Shown: positions 1 to 10,876, counted from the stretch's first letter. The stretch: 64,000 nt of DNA from Ophiura sarsii (GCA_035610835.1 CM069459.1:25125636-25189635), one strand, 5' to 3'. Notes: generated from the sequence alone by a model not told the origin. Translations and numbers: made by a program.

Positions 1-1080
1 ATTTGCCTCGGTTTTCTAAAAGTATGCCGAGATTTCGCGGAATTTTTGGTTTTTTCCTCAACAAAACAAAATTTCGAATTTTTTCACAAAAATTGACCGA
101 AATTAGTCCAAGAAAATCTTGAAATGTCATGTTAAATTTCGATCTATCGTACCAATCATACTAATCCAAACTTGGTTTGGAAAATCCCCCCGGAAAATAC
201 CTTTTAAATGTAAACAATGTCTGGTTCCCGTATGTTATTTTCCCCATGTTACGCTGCGCCGTAAAATTGGTATCATCAATTTGAGATCGCACATGTTCTG
301 ACGTAATGCATAATGATTAATGATGCCGCCTAGGTTGCTGGAAACGGGTTTCATAAAGAATTGACTAAGACTCTGCCGCCCTCTACATTTTGTTAATCAA
401 TGTAACGTACGGTAATTTTTAGGATCGACTGGAAGCCACTGGGGGATGTACTCAAGATGGCGGCGCGTGTTCAAAACATTATTTCTTCCGTATAAAAAAT
501 GTCAAAACGGAGGACATTAATTGGAATATTACGCAAATTATGAAACCCCTCTGCCAGGGATAAATTTGGAAATCAATATATTTTCTTGCGGAGAAGAAAA
601 ATGGACTATAAAATAAGCTTATTTACTTTTTAAAGAGGTGATATTTGGGGGTGATTTTTTGGTCACATTTTTGGTCGCGGTTTCTCGCATTTGGTTTATT
701 TTCGCGGCTTTTCTCGGTTTTGGTTGCAAATCCCGTGAATCGCGGTTTTAGTAAACTCGCCTCTCGGTTTTGGCCTAAATTTTTTTTTGCCGGACCAGGC
801 GACCGACCACTCAATGTCTTCAATGGGTACTTTTAAAGAACGACCCATGGAATGGAATGGTATTCTAAATCTTAGCCAGAAAAAAACATTTTCCCAGGAA
901 GCAAAACAACATCTCCCAGGCAGAAAGAATCCTCGACCTCCCCACCCCCCACCCCCCCCCCCCCCCCCCCCCCACACTTATGTATATCTTTAATCTTGAA
1001 AATCAAAATTTTCTTCCAAATACCAAATTTTCTGGGGAAGACATTTTAACCGCCACAGTCCCAGTAGAACAAACCACAAT
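1..1080. other. Intergenic, no gene recognised
   Basis: AT-rich unique-looking DNA up to about 600. From 640 to 790 there are irregular short repetitions of TTTTCGCGG/TCTCGGTTTTGG type, like a worn member of the poly-G/poly-C repeat family seen at 9.4 and 30.6 kb. A run of C interrupted once or twice lies at about 945-973. Near 327-350 there is a short match to the right end of the MITE found next to SLC43 exon 9 (GGTTGCTGGAAACGGG). The small open frames here have no recognisable protein similarity. Confidence 0.5.
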
Positions 1081-1081
1081 A

Positions 1082-1365
1082 TTAACCCTAACACTTTCGG
1101 GATGGAAATGTTGAAAAAGAATATCCGGGGTTGGAATTGGGCGAAATTTAGAGGGAAAAAACAGACTTGTCGACGATGGGATGCGATCTCGGGTCCTCCA
1201 GCATGGATGACCGTGTCTTAGTCCACTCGGCCGGCAATTAACAATTCCGTGCTCATTTATCACCCGCCGTCAGCGCCCGGCAAGATAGACTGAGGCGACA
1301 TGTGCTACCAGCATAGTTTGCAAATAGGATTTCATGGTGTTCAGGTCCGTAAGGGTTAAAGCCAA
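1082..1365 (-). repeat. tRNA-derived SINE-like element with telomere-like ends
   Basis: On the minus strand a tRNA-like promoter pair is visible: an A-box-like GGCCGAGTGGACTAAG (about 1217-1232) and a B-box-like GACCCGAGATCGCATCCC (about 1180-1197). The unit starts with TTAACCCTAAC at 1081 and ends with GTAAGGGTTAAAG at 1361, the same bracketing as other tRNA-like units in this window (17.4, 19.5, 55.9 and 61.2 kb). I infer a tRNA-derived mobile unit. The tRNA fold is incomplete, so it is not called as a tRNA gene. Confidence 0.5.
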
Positions 1366-1600
1366 CCTGAATAACTTTGTCAGTTGCATCAATATATTGA
1401 TTGCCGCTTTGTAGTTGGAAAAGGTTGCCAACCCCTAGAGTAATCTTACACTCACAAATGATTAACAATGATTAAAAAAAAGTACAGCCGGCACTTGGAT
1501 GTTAAAATGCATTGCCATCGCCGACTCATATGACATCAATTTAATGAACTATTTCCCATCCATTATTCTGAGAATCGACGCACCAAGGGATATTAGTTAA

Positions 1601-1858
1601 CAGCCCTTATATGGCAAAAGAATGTATCTTATATGTAGTTTCCTAACAGTATACTTCCTTTTAACATGATCAAAGTTAGCTTTTTTCTCCATAAATCATG
1701 TAGTGGTAAAAGGCAATATATCACTTTTATTGTCTTTACAAGTTGCAACCTTTTCCTAAGTGAGGATTATTGAACCAAGTTAACACAATCCATGTTAAAA
1801 GGAAGTATATAATTATGAAAGTACATCTAAGATACATCCTTTTGCCATAAAAGGGCTG
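1601..1858. mobile_element. MITE with ~69-bp terminal inverted repeats
   Basis: The left end (CAGCCCTTATATGGCAAAAG) and the reverse complement of the right end (CAGCCCTTTTATGGCAAAAG) match for about 69 bp with few differences, out to the shared TTCCTTTTAACATG. About 120 bp of AT-rich sequence lies between. There is no coding capacity. This is a foldback or MITE-type element; no clear target-site duplication is seen. Confidence 0.75.
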
Positions 1859-1934
1859 TAGTGCAAGGCGTATGTGAATGTTTGCGTGCGTGCCGTATTC
1901 TAACACTGCTGACAACTTGTACTGCTATATAATA

Positions 1935-2320
1935 CACTCTTCGAAAAAAAGGGGTTTCAAGTAAAACCTAAGAAAGTTTCTTGAACTGTCCTGTATTTGG
2001 CACTATTGAAGGTTCAAGGAATTAACCAGAATGGAAGAACCTGAAAAGATTCTTTCTTGGTGTTTAGAACCTAAATTTGTTCTAGAAAAGATTCTTTCTT
2101 AGTGTTTAGAACCTAAATTAGTTTTTATATTTTTTTTATTTTTTACGTTTAGAACCTTATTTGGTTCTAAAAAAAACCTTTTTGATAGAAAATGTTTAGA
2201 ACTTTTTTCACTCTGGGTTCTACATAGAGGACAAGCAAGAACCATTTTTTTCCTAAGACTAAGAGTGCATAGCACATAAAGGCTGTTCTGGAATGATTTA
2301 CTTGGCAAGTTCAATTAAAC
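1935..2320. repeat. AGAACC/GGTTCT-rich repeat
   Basis: Short GAACCT, GGTTCT and TTAGAACC motifs recur, with two near-copies of AAAAGATTCTTTCTT(G/A)GTGTTTAGAACC at about 2043 and 2091. The composition resembles the larger palindromic AGAACC element in SLC43 intron 4 (41.87-42.28 kb), suggesting the same family. The minus-strand open frame 2099-2314 lies within it and is not taken as a gene. Confidence 0.5.
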
Positions 2321-2759
2321 CAGTAACAAATGAGCATTTTAAAGAAGTTAAAGATTTGAAAATCTTAATATTTGAATTTACAAACTTTTTTCATAAAAAA
2401 ATGCTAGATTTCAAAGTTACCTTAAGAGGGATATTTGGTCGATAATTCAAAAAATAATGAAGATTTAAAAAATCAAAAAAAATCCTAGGGAATTGTATGA
2501 GGAATATAATAAAACTAGTATGACAAAATTTGACAAAATATATTTTGAGTTATCTTTGCAGAACCTAAAATGGGTCAAAAGACGTGTTTTTTATAATTTT
2601 CTCCCAAAATAGTCAATTTCATGATCATGGTTGGATTAATTGAACCCTTTTCTGCAAATAAAATGTATACTTTTATATAGATTAAATGAATAATGAAGAA
2701 GTTACGGCAGTTTTACGGAGGCTGTACCTCGAAGGTGCACAGCCGCCCCCTTAAATCAT

Positions 2760-3960
2760 CTTTTCTGAAAATTGTTGATATCCATCTATTGGTTTGTTTC
2801 AACATTTAAGAGCAATATTTGTATGTTGTAAAGACAATGTGCCACTTGATTAATGCAGTGTTATATGATGTTTTTCAAATTTGTACACTCTTTTCCCCTC
2901 TGTGTTATAATGAAGTTTGACTTATCAGGAAAGACTTTTCTGGACTGATAAATCTGTCTTGACTGTATTTTTCTTAAAAATATACTAAATCATAAAGGTA
3001 ATCTGCTTCCAATTTTGGAAATTTGATGGTTTTGATTCCTTACTAAATAGTGTGTGTGTTCACCTGTGCAGATGTGATAGTAGGCAGAAACCCTGTGAAC
3101 GTCTTTAACACAGTCAAACCATGGAATTCTATTTACGAACGAGTACCGGGACGAGTACACCACTCAGCAAATAAACTGTCAGGTTATCCAACACTTGACT
3201 TATGTCGGGTTATTTTCCCGAACCACGATGTTTCTCCAAATCTTCCTTTCCAACATGACTGTCTTGATTTCTTCTACCTTCAATAATCCAGTTTCATGCT
3301 TTAGTAGGTCAATCTAAGTTAGGGCTGGTCTACCAAGCTTTCTTGCTCCATGTTTTGGAATCCAGTGTGTGAGTTTGGAGACAGCCTTGTTGGACCCTCT
3401 GAAGCAGTATCCTGCAAATCTGGCTTTATGTTCTCTGATCTTAGGCCCAAAAAAAATTGACTTGCTCTTTCTGACCGACCCGAATTTTCGGAAATCTAGG
3501 GTCGCTATTTTATTTTTATTTTAAAAAAAAGAAAGGGAAAAAAAGTTACAATTTTTTGTTGTTGTTGAAAGAAGCACATAACAATAAAGAAAGATGAAAA
3601 CGTGTTTTTGAGTAGTATCTGCTTGTTTAAAAATAATAAAAAAAATAATAAAAAAATAAATAAATAAATAAAAAATCTTTAAAACGTGTGTTTTTGAAGT
3701 ATCTCCATGTTTAATTTCTTTTATTTTTTAATCCGACCGTCCGACCCAGAGGGCAAGTCAACTTTTTATTTTTGGCCTTATCTGAAACTTGGCGTATCCC
3801 TGTACAGATCCTCCAACAACTTATTTTCCAAACTTGAGTTTGATGTAATTAGGAAACGTATTGTTCTGGAACTTTTCAAAGTATTTAATCTATATCATAC
3901 AATGATAGGCTAACAGGTGCTGGAGCGGAGTCATTTAGAGGACAAGATCAAACATTGGGG
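2760..3960 (+). repeat. Dispersed repeat, copy A (with nested insertion)
   Basis: Sequence from about 2890 (TTATAATGAAGTTTGAC) to 3145 (GGAATTCTATTTACGAAC) matches, in the same orientation, a copy at about 59280-59550. The match resumes at about 3805-3895 (GTAATTAGGAAACGTAT) against about 59620-59680. The interruption includes a 334-bp MITE (3444-3777). The function of this repeat is unknown; no long open frame is conserved between the copies. Confidence 0.6.
3444..3777. mobile_element. PIF/Harbinger-like MITE, TTA target duplication
   Basis: The termini are GGCCCAAAAAAAATTGACTTGC on the left and, reverse-complemented, GGCCAAAAATAAAAAGTTGACTTGC on the right. The flanks carry TTA on both sides (3441-3443 and 3778-3780). 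A 3-bp TWA duplication with GG-starting inverted repeats is typical of PIF/Harbinger elements. No transposase is encoded. It sits inside dispersed repeat copy A. Confidence 0.65.
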
Positions 3961-4732
3961 GCATTCTATGGAAAAGATTTTCTATGCCTTTAACTGATAC
4001 CATCCTTTCATTGCCAGCAGTTATGATCAGAGCTGAAAGTGAAACAAAATTGCCCATCTTCATTCAATAAACTCCTCACAAAAAGTATAGAGTCACTTTA
4101 AAATGATCCAATAAATAACGGCCCGAAAGGGTATGGATTAATCGAAGTAAATAACAAAGTGTATATTTTGTTCTGCGTATTTTTACACCTCGATTGTTGA
4201 GATACGATGTTGCGGAGCAGAGTTTATTGTCATTTCAATGGTCGTAGGTCCAGTTTCAAAAGTGACAATCATCCCTATAGTAAGAGGTTTGCATTATTGT
4301 TTTGAATGGTCAGGTTCATGCTTTTCAATAGGGATGATTGTCACTTTTGAAACTGGACCTAGGACCATTGAAATGACAATAATCTCTGCTCCGCAACATC
4401 GTATCTCAACAATCGAGGTGTCAAAATAGGCAGAACAAAATTAAGCATTTGTTTATTTGCTTCGATTAATACATACCCTTTCGATACGTTATTTATTGGA
4501 TCATTTTTAAGTGTCTTGATACTTTTAGTGAGGGGTTTATAATGTTGTGTCACATCCGAATCAGGGGTAAATATTGTCATGTCATGCAATGAACAGAAGA
4601 AGTAGGGAATATATTCACCACAGTATAGTATTGTAGATATTAGAGTTGTAAAGATTTGTTTCTTCTGAGACACCTTGTAGACAAGTATTATCTATATCAT
4701 ACAATATAGGCTAACAGGTGCAGGAGTGGAGT
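3888..4732. repeat. Long inverted repeat flanked by 43-bp direct repeats
   Basis: Two arms of about 210-220 bp (about 4060-4280 and 4327-4545) are near-perfect reverse complements; for example CAATCATCCCTAT on the left answers ATAGGGATGATTG on the right. They are separated by about 45 bp. The structure is flanked by direct repeats ATCTATATCATACAAT(G)ATAGGCTAACAGGTGC at 3888-3931 and 4690-4732. The minus-strand open frame 4359-4673 is a by-product of the arm. I infer a foldback element and a local duplication. Confidence 0.75.
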
Positions 4733-5080
4733 TTGCTCACATGGAATACCCACCTGATAAGTAATTGTCATTGTATGTGGTACAGGTATTAGAGTCCGGT
4801 TGTGTAGTGGGATATATCGTGTTGTTTGTCAGGGAGGGGAGGGGAAAGGGGGCATAGCTGTGGTCAGGAGACATAACATGATCATTTCAAAGTGTGAAGG
4901 AAGCCTTTAAGGGTTCCCCTTTGAGAACAGACATTTGTCTTCATTTTATTAATGAGTCGATATCATGCTTGACTTACAGAATGGACCCTTAAAGCTGCAA
5001 AAATGTAAATTTCTTTTTCAGGACCATAAGGTTTTTTTTGATCAGAGTATTCCGTTGCATTGTGGATGACAGAAATGTTC

Positions 5081-5553
5081 CTGCATTGTATGCAACCATG
5101 GGACCCTGTATGCAACATTGGGACCCTTTACTGCATTGTATGCAACCCTGGGACCCTTAACTGCATTGTATGCAACCCATGGACCCTTTACTGCATTGTA
5201 TGCAACCCTGGGACCCTTTACTGCATTGTATGCAACCCTGGGACCCTTAACTGCATTGTATGCAACCCTGGGACCCTTTACTGCATTGTATCCAACCCTG
5301 GGACCCTTTACTGCATTGTATGCAACCCTGGGACCCTTAACTGCGTTGTATGCAACCCTGGGACCCTCTACTGCATTGTATGCAACCCTGGGACCCTTCA
5401 CTGCATTGTGTGCAACCCTGGGACCCTTCACTGCATTGTAATATGCAGCCCTGGGACCCTTTACTGCATTGTATGCAGCACTGGGACCTTTTACTGCATT
5501 GTATGCAACCCTGGGACCCTTTACTGCATTGTATGCAACCCTGGGACCCTTTA
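5081..5553. repeat. 30-bp minisatellite, about 16 copies
   Basis: Tandem units of consensus CTGCATTGTATGCAACCCTG followed by GGACCCTTTA. Most copies differ at one to three positions, chiefly a TTTA, TTAA or TTCA ending. Because 30 is divisible by three and the unit lacks stops in several frames, both strands stay open here (181 residues minus, 196 plus). The array ends 66 bp before the splice acceptor at 5619, so it lies in the last intron of the gene whose terminal exon follows. It has no unique spacers and is not CRISPR. Confidence 0.9.
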
Positions 5554-5619
5554 CAACTTTCAAGATGTTTATCTCAATAAAATTCACTCAAAATATGTCA
5601 CTGCTCTTTTATCTTGCAG

Positions 5620-5766
5620 AAAAAGAAATCGAAGAAAGAAGAATCAGTAAAGGAGGAGGCGGCATCTGAGGAGGAGGCCGAGAAGGAAGAGTCGGAGAAA
5701 GAGGAATCGGAGAAAGAGGAATCGGAAGCAGAGGCAGAGAGCGAAGCCGCAGAGGATTCGGACTGA
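5620..5766 (+). CDS. Terminal coding exon of an unidentified gene, acidic C-terminus
   Basis: A pyrimidine-rich acceptor (CTGCTCTTTTATCTTGCAG, ending 5619) is followed by an open frame of 48 codons and TGA at 5764-5766. The peptide begins KKKSKKEESVKEEAASEEEA, runs through repeated EKEES blocks and ends EAAEDSD: a Lys-rich patch, then a strongly acidic Glu/Ser tail. Base composition changes abruptly from the AT-rich surroundings to GAG/GAA/AAG codons with few synonymous A/T choices, which supports real coding. The incoming phase is assumed to be 0, because that frame alone stays open and gives this biased peptide. Such tails occur on many ER, nucleolar and chaperone proteins, so I cannot name the family. 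Upstream exons are not recognisable between 1 and 5080 and probably lie left of the window. Confidence 0.6.
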   Translation, partial: KKKSKKEESVKEEAASEEEAEKEESEKEESEKEESEAEAESEAAEDSD

Positions 5767-6860
5767 TATTGAAATGACGATTCTTGTTAACTATTGGAGC
5801 ACAAGTGTTATCGCAGATGTGTTAGTTCAACTTCACACAACATGTAGGCTACTAGATATACCAAGTCTTTGAATGGGTCACATTCGCGTATGCATATCTT
5901 TTCTGTAAGATAATTGAAGGAAACAACATGCTTTATCGTCGGCCTAAGTCAATTTTGTACCATGTAACTTAAACATAGCATGGAAGCTAAAGTACTGTTG
6001 CTGGGGTTAACACCCAACCTACAAACCATGGGTAGGAAAAATGTTGTCTTTTGGAAATTGATATTAAGGGCCAGCCAGATGAGATTATCGTGTAAGAGTA
6101 AGCCGCCGGTTACAGCTTTAAAAAGTTACAATCCAGCGCTTTAAAGTACACTTCTTCAGCATTGAGCCACTACCAAGGAAGGAGAAGCATCAAAATAACT
6201 TAACACAAAGATATGCGGAAAAGTGTTCTTGGTGATTGGTAAGGCTGTGAATGCACGGGTAGTTTCGTACCCGGGTACCCGAAAATACACACTAAAAATA
6301 AATTTAAAAAATACAGGTTTTTTTTAAAGTACAAATTTGTCCCCAAAATGACACATAATTGGGTCAATAGAGGTCATTTGGGGGACAAATTTGTACTAAA
6401 ATAAATAAATATTTTTTTTTTTTTTATTAAACATTTCGGGTATTTGGGTACCCGGAATAGCGGGAGGGTACCCGGGTATAAGTCACAGCCTTAGTTATTG
6501 GGTTTTACAGATACATTTGTATTGAATGTATACATACAATTATTATCCGACAGTTGGCATTGCTCAAAAACAATGTTTCTCTCTGCAGGGTTTTATAATG
6601 ACCATTGAGAAACTTATATGATATTTATCTTTGGGTACAAGCTCCTAACTTATTTAATTTGGGCATATTTCCGCGGTATCTGATATTTGCAAATTTGAAT
6701 CCTTTGTGACTTTGGAATATTTATATGTTAAGATTGGTCAAACCATATTATCTGTGAAAATACAACATCAGGATGCTAGGTAGGCAATTCATGAAGTATC
6801 CTTTAATTTGTTTGTAGATTTATTACAAATATTGCAAAATAATATCGACTGAATAAAGTA
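5767..6860 (+). other. Probable 3' UTR and downstream of the acidic-tail gene
   Basis: No coding signal. The first good polyadenylation hexamer clear of an obvious mobile element is AATAAA at about 6852. An earlier AATAAA near 6296 lies inside the hAT-like element at 6240-6493. The 3' end is therefore uncertain. Confidence 0.35.
6240..6493. mobile_element. hAT-like MITE with a nested inverted repeat
   Basis: The ends AAGGCTGTGA (6240) and TCACAGCCTT (about 6484-6493) are exact inverted repeats. They are followed inward by CGGGTA/TACCCGGGTACCCG tracts on both sides. Inside, 6325-6400 is a second inverted repeat (GTACAAATTTGTCCCC against GGGGGACAAATTTGTAC, with CCAAAATGAC against GTCATTTGG). 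No clean 8-bp duplication is seen, so the superfamily is tentative. Confidence 0.6.
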
Positions 6861-7122
6861 GAGTTACAGAAGAAAGAATATTTTCTTTTTACATAAATAC
6901 CTGACTTTTATAACGTTTATCGTTAATCAAATGGGAGGAAAAAAACATACATTTAATTTCCTCAATCACTGATTTATTTATATTAACTCAAATATGTGAG
7001 GATTGTTGTTCCCCATGCAATGGTTATTAAATGGCCTGTTACAAGAAACTTGACGTACATGATTGTTTGGCATATATTGGTGTTTTCTTGTCGCCTCAAG
7101 ATGGGAGGCGACATCAACATGC

Positions 7123-8167
7123 AGAGGGCGAGTAAAAAAGAACGGGCAATTTTTTCGCAAAGGCGCTATGAAAATTGCAGGCTTGCATATTCAAAACCGA
7201 TGATAGTGCTTAAAAGGCCATATATTTGGCTTTCATTCAAAAAAAGAATTTTTGAATTTGACCATTGCATCATAATATCACGGCTGTTTGACTGTCCACT
7301 TTATAATTAAAATTATGGGATAAAAAAGATTACAAAGTGGCCCCTTTATGGTTTGACCTGATTTATCGCTATTTATTTTTTAGCGCTAATGAATACGAGT
7401 ATACGGTGAAAATTTCAAGAAAATTGTTTAAGCCATTTTTAAATTATCGGCATTTTCTACTTGACACACATTTTACATGTAACTCTGTGGGAAATGTGGC
7501 CGATGAGGGCGCTATTATAGTAAATAATAATATTCAAAGCTCTATTTCTCAGAACTGGCACCAACAAATGTTCTGAAATTTCTACAAAAGATGGCCAGTA
7601 TATTCAGGTACTTGAATCAGTTAAAACCAGAACCGGGCCAGCAAGTTACGGTGTTCTCAGAATAAAACGGACAAATTATATGGGATCAAACAGCCGTGAT
7701 ATTACATCAATTTGAGTAGAACCCAGTATTTTAAAGCCAAACCGCAGGAAGACAATAACGCACAGAATTGTTGGCTAGCTGATTAAGAGATGACAATCAA
7801 TTGGATACAAATCTTAAATGACTGAATATAAATTGAAATAACTATTAATTATGAGTAAGAACAAGCCTGAATTCCAAGAAAAAAAACCCTGAAAAGAGGC
7901 ATCGCAGCTGAATAAGGAAGCAGACCTTGTAAGAATACATTGCAGAATGGATTGATTATTCGACCATCCCATGGATTGGCTTTAAAATTTGAGGTTTTAC
8001 TAAAATTAGTGTCACAACATGACAATAGTTGATTTAAAAATTCTTATTTGAATGAAAGCCAACTAATAGGTCTTTTAGCACTGTCATTATTGGTTTTAAA
8101 TATACATTCCTGAAATTTGTGTGACATCTTTGTGAAAAAAGTGTCCGTTCTTTCTGACTCACCCTGT
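7123..8167. mobile_element. Non-autonomous transposon with CAGGGTGAGT-type ends
   Basis: The left end (AGGGCGAGTAAAAAAGAACGG, about 7123) and the reverse complement of the right end (AGGGTGAGTCAGAAAGAACGG, about 8166) match. The match continues through TTTTTTCGCAAAG/TTTTTTCACAAAG and GGCTTTCATTCAAA to about 7250. An inner pair, TATCACGGCTGTTTGA (about 7276) and TCAAACAGCCGTGATA (about 7688), shows that the right arm was split by about 300 bp of other sequence. No transposase frame is visible. Confidence 0.55.
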
Positions 8168-8599
8168 ATTCTCAAAGAATATTTGTTTAGGTTGTCCAGC
8201 ATGTTTAGCACCACTGCAATGCCAACAGGTTTCAAATTCCCATTATACTCTCTCCCTGGTATGACTAGCACTGGATTTGTAGAAAGTGCCTCATCCATAG
8301 GAACAACCTTTAAGCTTGGATGATGTGATAGTGATACATCATTTTAACCCTACCCTTCCTGGACCTTACAAAATCCTACAGTGCTACAATCTTGTACCGC
8401 GAAGCTGCCCCATCAATCTCGTGCCATTTCAGCGCATGGTTCAACTTGTGAAAAAAAACTTTTTTAGCCCGGGTTCGATATGTGGCGCATGCGGAGGCTG
8501 ATTTTCCCCTCAAATTTGGCCTGTTTTTCTCCCCTGATATTTTAATTCACAAAAACACGCCTGGGGAGTTGGTTAAGAAGCACCTTTTTCATGTGCTGT

Positions 8600-9320
8600 T
8601 AAAGCATAACAAATAAGTGATTTAAATCTGGCAACAACAAAAAAATCCAAATTATTTTTCCAACTGAATAATTTTGAGAAAGTATGTCTCTCATAGCCTG
8701 TGGTGTCTTATCAAAAACATTGTATTTTAAAAAAATCCCAAATTCCTCAGAAAATTTAAGAACTTTAAAAAAAATGAAGTGTTTCAATAGATAAGGTATG
8801 TAGGAACCCTGAATTATAATAATGTATGAATAATGTATGGGAAAATGTTATAGAATAATGGCGCCAGATCGAGATTACCAAATCATAAAATTGTACACGA
8901 TAGACTGCGAATTAATCCAAACGATGTCAGATGGTTGTCAGTATATGCCCAAGTATTACCATGGAAGTAACAGACATTAACTGTAACTGTTCCTTGCATG
9001 GTATTCTATACGTAGGTGCAAAAAACACACCCTGATTTCCAGTAAAATTGAGGATGCCCTCTATGTATTTCTCAATGCCACTTTAAGCCATGTGCACTCA
9101 TACTTTCAGTCACCTTGCAATTCTAAGCTATATAAAGACAATGTTTGAATGGAATTTGTCAAAATAATGAATTATTTTCAGATTTTCGATTCAAACGCGG
9201 GTGGAAAATCATAATCAATATTTATTGAAACAATTTTTTCTCTACAAATTTCATTTTTCTCAGCAATTGCTTAATGCCCCTTTGAATAACTTCAATGTGC
9301 TAAATATAGATCTCTCAGAT
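8600..9320. repeat. Dispersed repeat related to 31.70-32.17 kb
   Basis: AATAGATAAGGTATGTAGGAACCCTG (about 8787) followed by ATTACCAAATCATA (about 8875) and TAACTGTAACTGT (about 8976) recur in the same order at 31.76, 31.91 and 32.13 kb. The right end at about 9283 reads, on the minus strand, AAAGGGGCATTAAGCAATTGCTGAGAAAA. It matches the start of the 31.7-kb copy, AAAGGGGCATTGAGAGATTGCTGAGAAAA, so AAAGGGGCATT is probably a terminal motif. Confidence 0.5.
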
Positions 9321-9396
9321 ACACCATGTAGTACTTGGTAAATCTAATAATTCTAGGGTAAGCTGGCAATTCAGAGGGGAAATGGGGTATAAACCC

Positions 9397-9744
9397 CCGG
9401 GGGGTACTCGGATTTGGTTTGGTCGGGGGTGTGCCGCTGGAGATTCAAAACCCATACCCATTTTTAGGGGTGATTTTGGAAAAATCGGTACCCACTTTTA
9501 GGGGTTTTGCTTCATTTTAGACCAAATTTTCGGGGAAATAGACCTACTTTTTGCAAATTTTCGCGAAAATAGACCTAATTTTCGCGAAAATAGACAAAAA
9601 ATTCGTGAAAATAGACCCATTTGTAAAAAGTGACCCCATTATTAGGGATTTCCAGCACAAAATCATACCCCATGTTTAGGAATTTTGTGCCCAAAAAGCT
9701 ACCCATTAGAGCGGCACATCCCCGTATACCGTCTTAGGCGAGTA

Positions 9745-9775
<31 letters not shown>

Positions 9776-9776
9776 G
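9397..9776 (+). repeat. Poly-G/poly-C-ended repeat (GGTACTCGG family), copy 1
   Basis: It starts CCCGGGGGGTACTCGGATTT, continues GGTTTGGTCGGGGGTGTGCC, and ends in GGCGAGTACC running into about 30 C and CGGGG. The ends therefore form an inverted GGGGTACTCG/CGAGTACCCC pair. The interior repeats a short unit, TTTTCGCGAAAATAGACCTA, several times. A very similar copy lies at 30603-31027, and worn copies at 11.7-12.0, 12.5-12.9 and (reversed) 60.7-61.0 kb. Nothing is encoded. Confidence 0.8.
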
Positions 9777-10005
9777 GTATAAACACAATACAAAAGCTTT
9801 CCCACTCCCAAGCTTGACCGAAATGACCTTGAAACTGAACTTGAGCTCACAGTCCCTGGATGCAATAGCTTTGGGGGCTCCCTGTCCAAGCAGTTGAATT
9901 CAGCAACTGTAAAAGTGGAAATGTTCATGCTACATATATTTTTGCGCTAGGAGCAGCTACCGCAAAAATAATAACATGCGAATGTATTTCTTTTACATAT
10001 AGGTG

Positions 10006-10876
10006 TACAGGGTGAGTAAAAAAAGTGTACTTACAACTCTGGGATTTAATATCTTAAAACAACCATTTAACATTGATGCGTACATTGAACCATGAAATGT
10101 TTGGTGTTTGTATAAAGCATTGTGAATCTAGTTTATTCTCCCAAAAAATGAAAGTAATCGACTGAAAAATAAGCAAACTGGGCACGTTTTGTGAACTGTC
10201 CGCGTTTTTTCGCCATTCCTATGGGATTTCCACAGTTAAGACATGAATATTACTGCAGCATGATGAAATGAAGCACCGTTGCTGTGCAGGGATATCACTT
10301 CAGCTCTGACACGTGCCTTCATTTCTTGAATGTTAACTGGTGATGCAGCATCACCAGTCACTGATTGCAGGTATTCAGATTTGTCTTTTCATTTGACACT
10401 TTGGTATCAGAAGATTCACTGCTTATCCCAGAGTTAAAGAATTAATATTTCGGGAACATTTTGATAATTGATGTGGTTAATTACGAGGGGCAGTCAATAA
10501 ATAATGAAAGTGATCGTGGTAAGGTTCATACTTTGTATTGATCCCATTATCCCCGCAATAGAATCACTCATGCATCCCATACCATGATCACTTTCATTAT
10601 TTATTGACTGCCCCTCGTATAATGACCATTTAAGCAAAACCAATTTACTGTGTGTAAATCACATTGGAATGGCGAAAAATTGCAGTCAGCTTACAAAACT
10701 TATCACAGTTTGCTTATTTATCAGTCGATTACTTTCATCCTTTGGGAGGACAAATTAGATTAATAATGCATGATACAGATAACAAAAAATCCATGGTTCA
10801 ATGCACGCATCAAGGTCAAATGGCCGTTTCAAATCGTACACAATGTTTTTTGATTCACCATGTATATAGGTTTATC
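10006..10876. mobile_element. Long-TIR element with CAGGGTGAGT end, split by a mariner-like MITE
   Basis: The left arm starts TACAGGGTGAGTAAAAAAAG at about 10006 and runs through GTACATTGAACCATG, CTCCCAAAAAATGAAAGTAA and TCGACTGAAAAATAAGCAAA. The right arm (about 10655-10876) is its diverged reverse complement, with TTTGCTTATTTATCAGTCGA, TTACTTTCATCCTTTGGGAG and ATTCACCATGTATA. Its terminal motif matches the 7.1-8.2 kb element, so the two may belong to one family. A complete small MITE is nested inside (10494-10617). Confidence 0.65.
10494..10617. mobile_element. Mariner-like MITE with TA target duplication
   Basis: The termini CGAGGGGCAGTCAATAAATA and TATTTATTGACTGCCCCTCG are exact inverted repeats. 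The inverted match extends through ATGAAAGTGATC to about 33 bp, and TA flanks both sides (10492-10493 and 10618-10619). The total is 124 bp. TA duplication and CGAGG-starting ends fit Tc1/mariner-type elements. It is nested in the larger long-TIR element. Confidence 0.8.

Noticed and set aside
3050..3286. 78-residue plus-strand frame with an upstream acceptor-like CCTGTGCAG
   Set aside because: It lies in a dispersed repeat whose second copy at 59.3-59.6 kb does not conserve the frame.
5081..5553. CRISPR-like regular repeats
   Set aside because: The units are directly tandem with no unique spacers, in an animal nuclear context.
5042..5587. 181-residue minus-strand and 196-residue plus-strand open frames of decapeptide repeats
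   Set aside because: Both are the same 30-bp minisatellite translated; the array lies in an intron just before a splice acceptor and has no start or flanking coding context.
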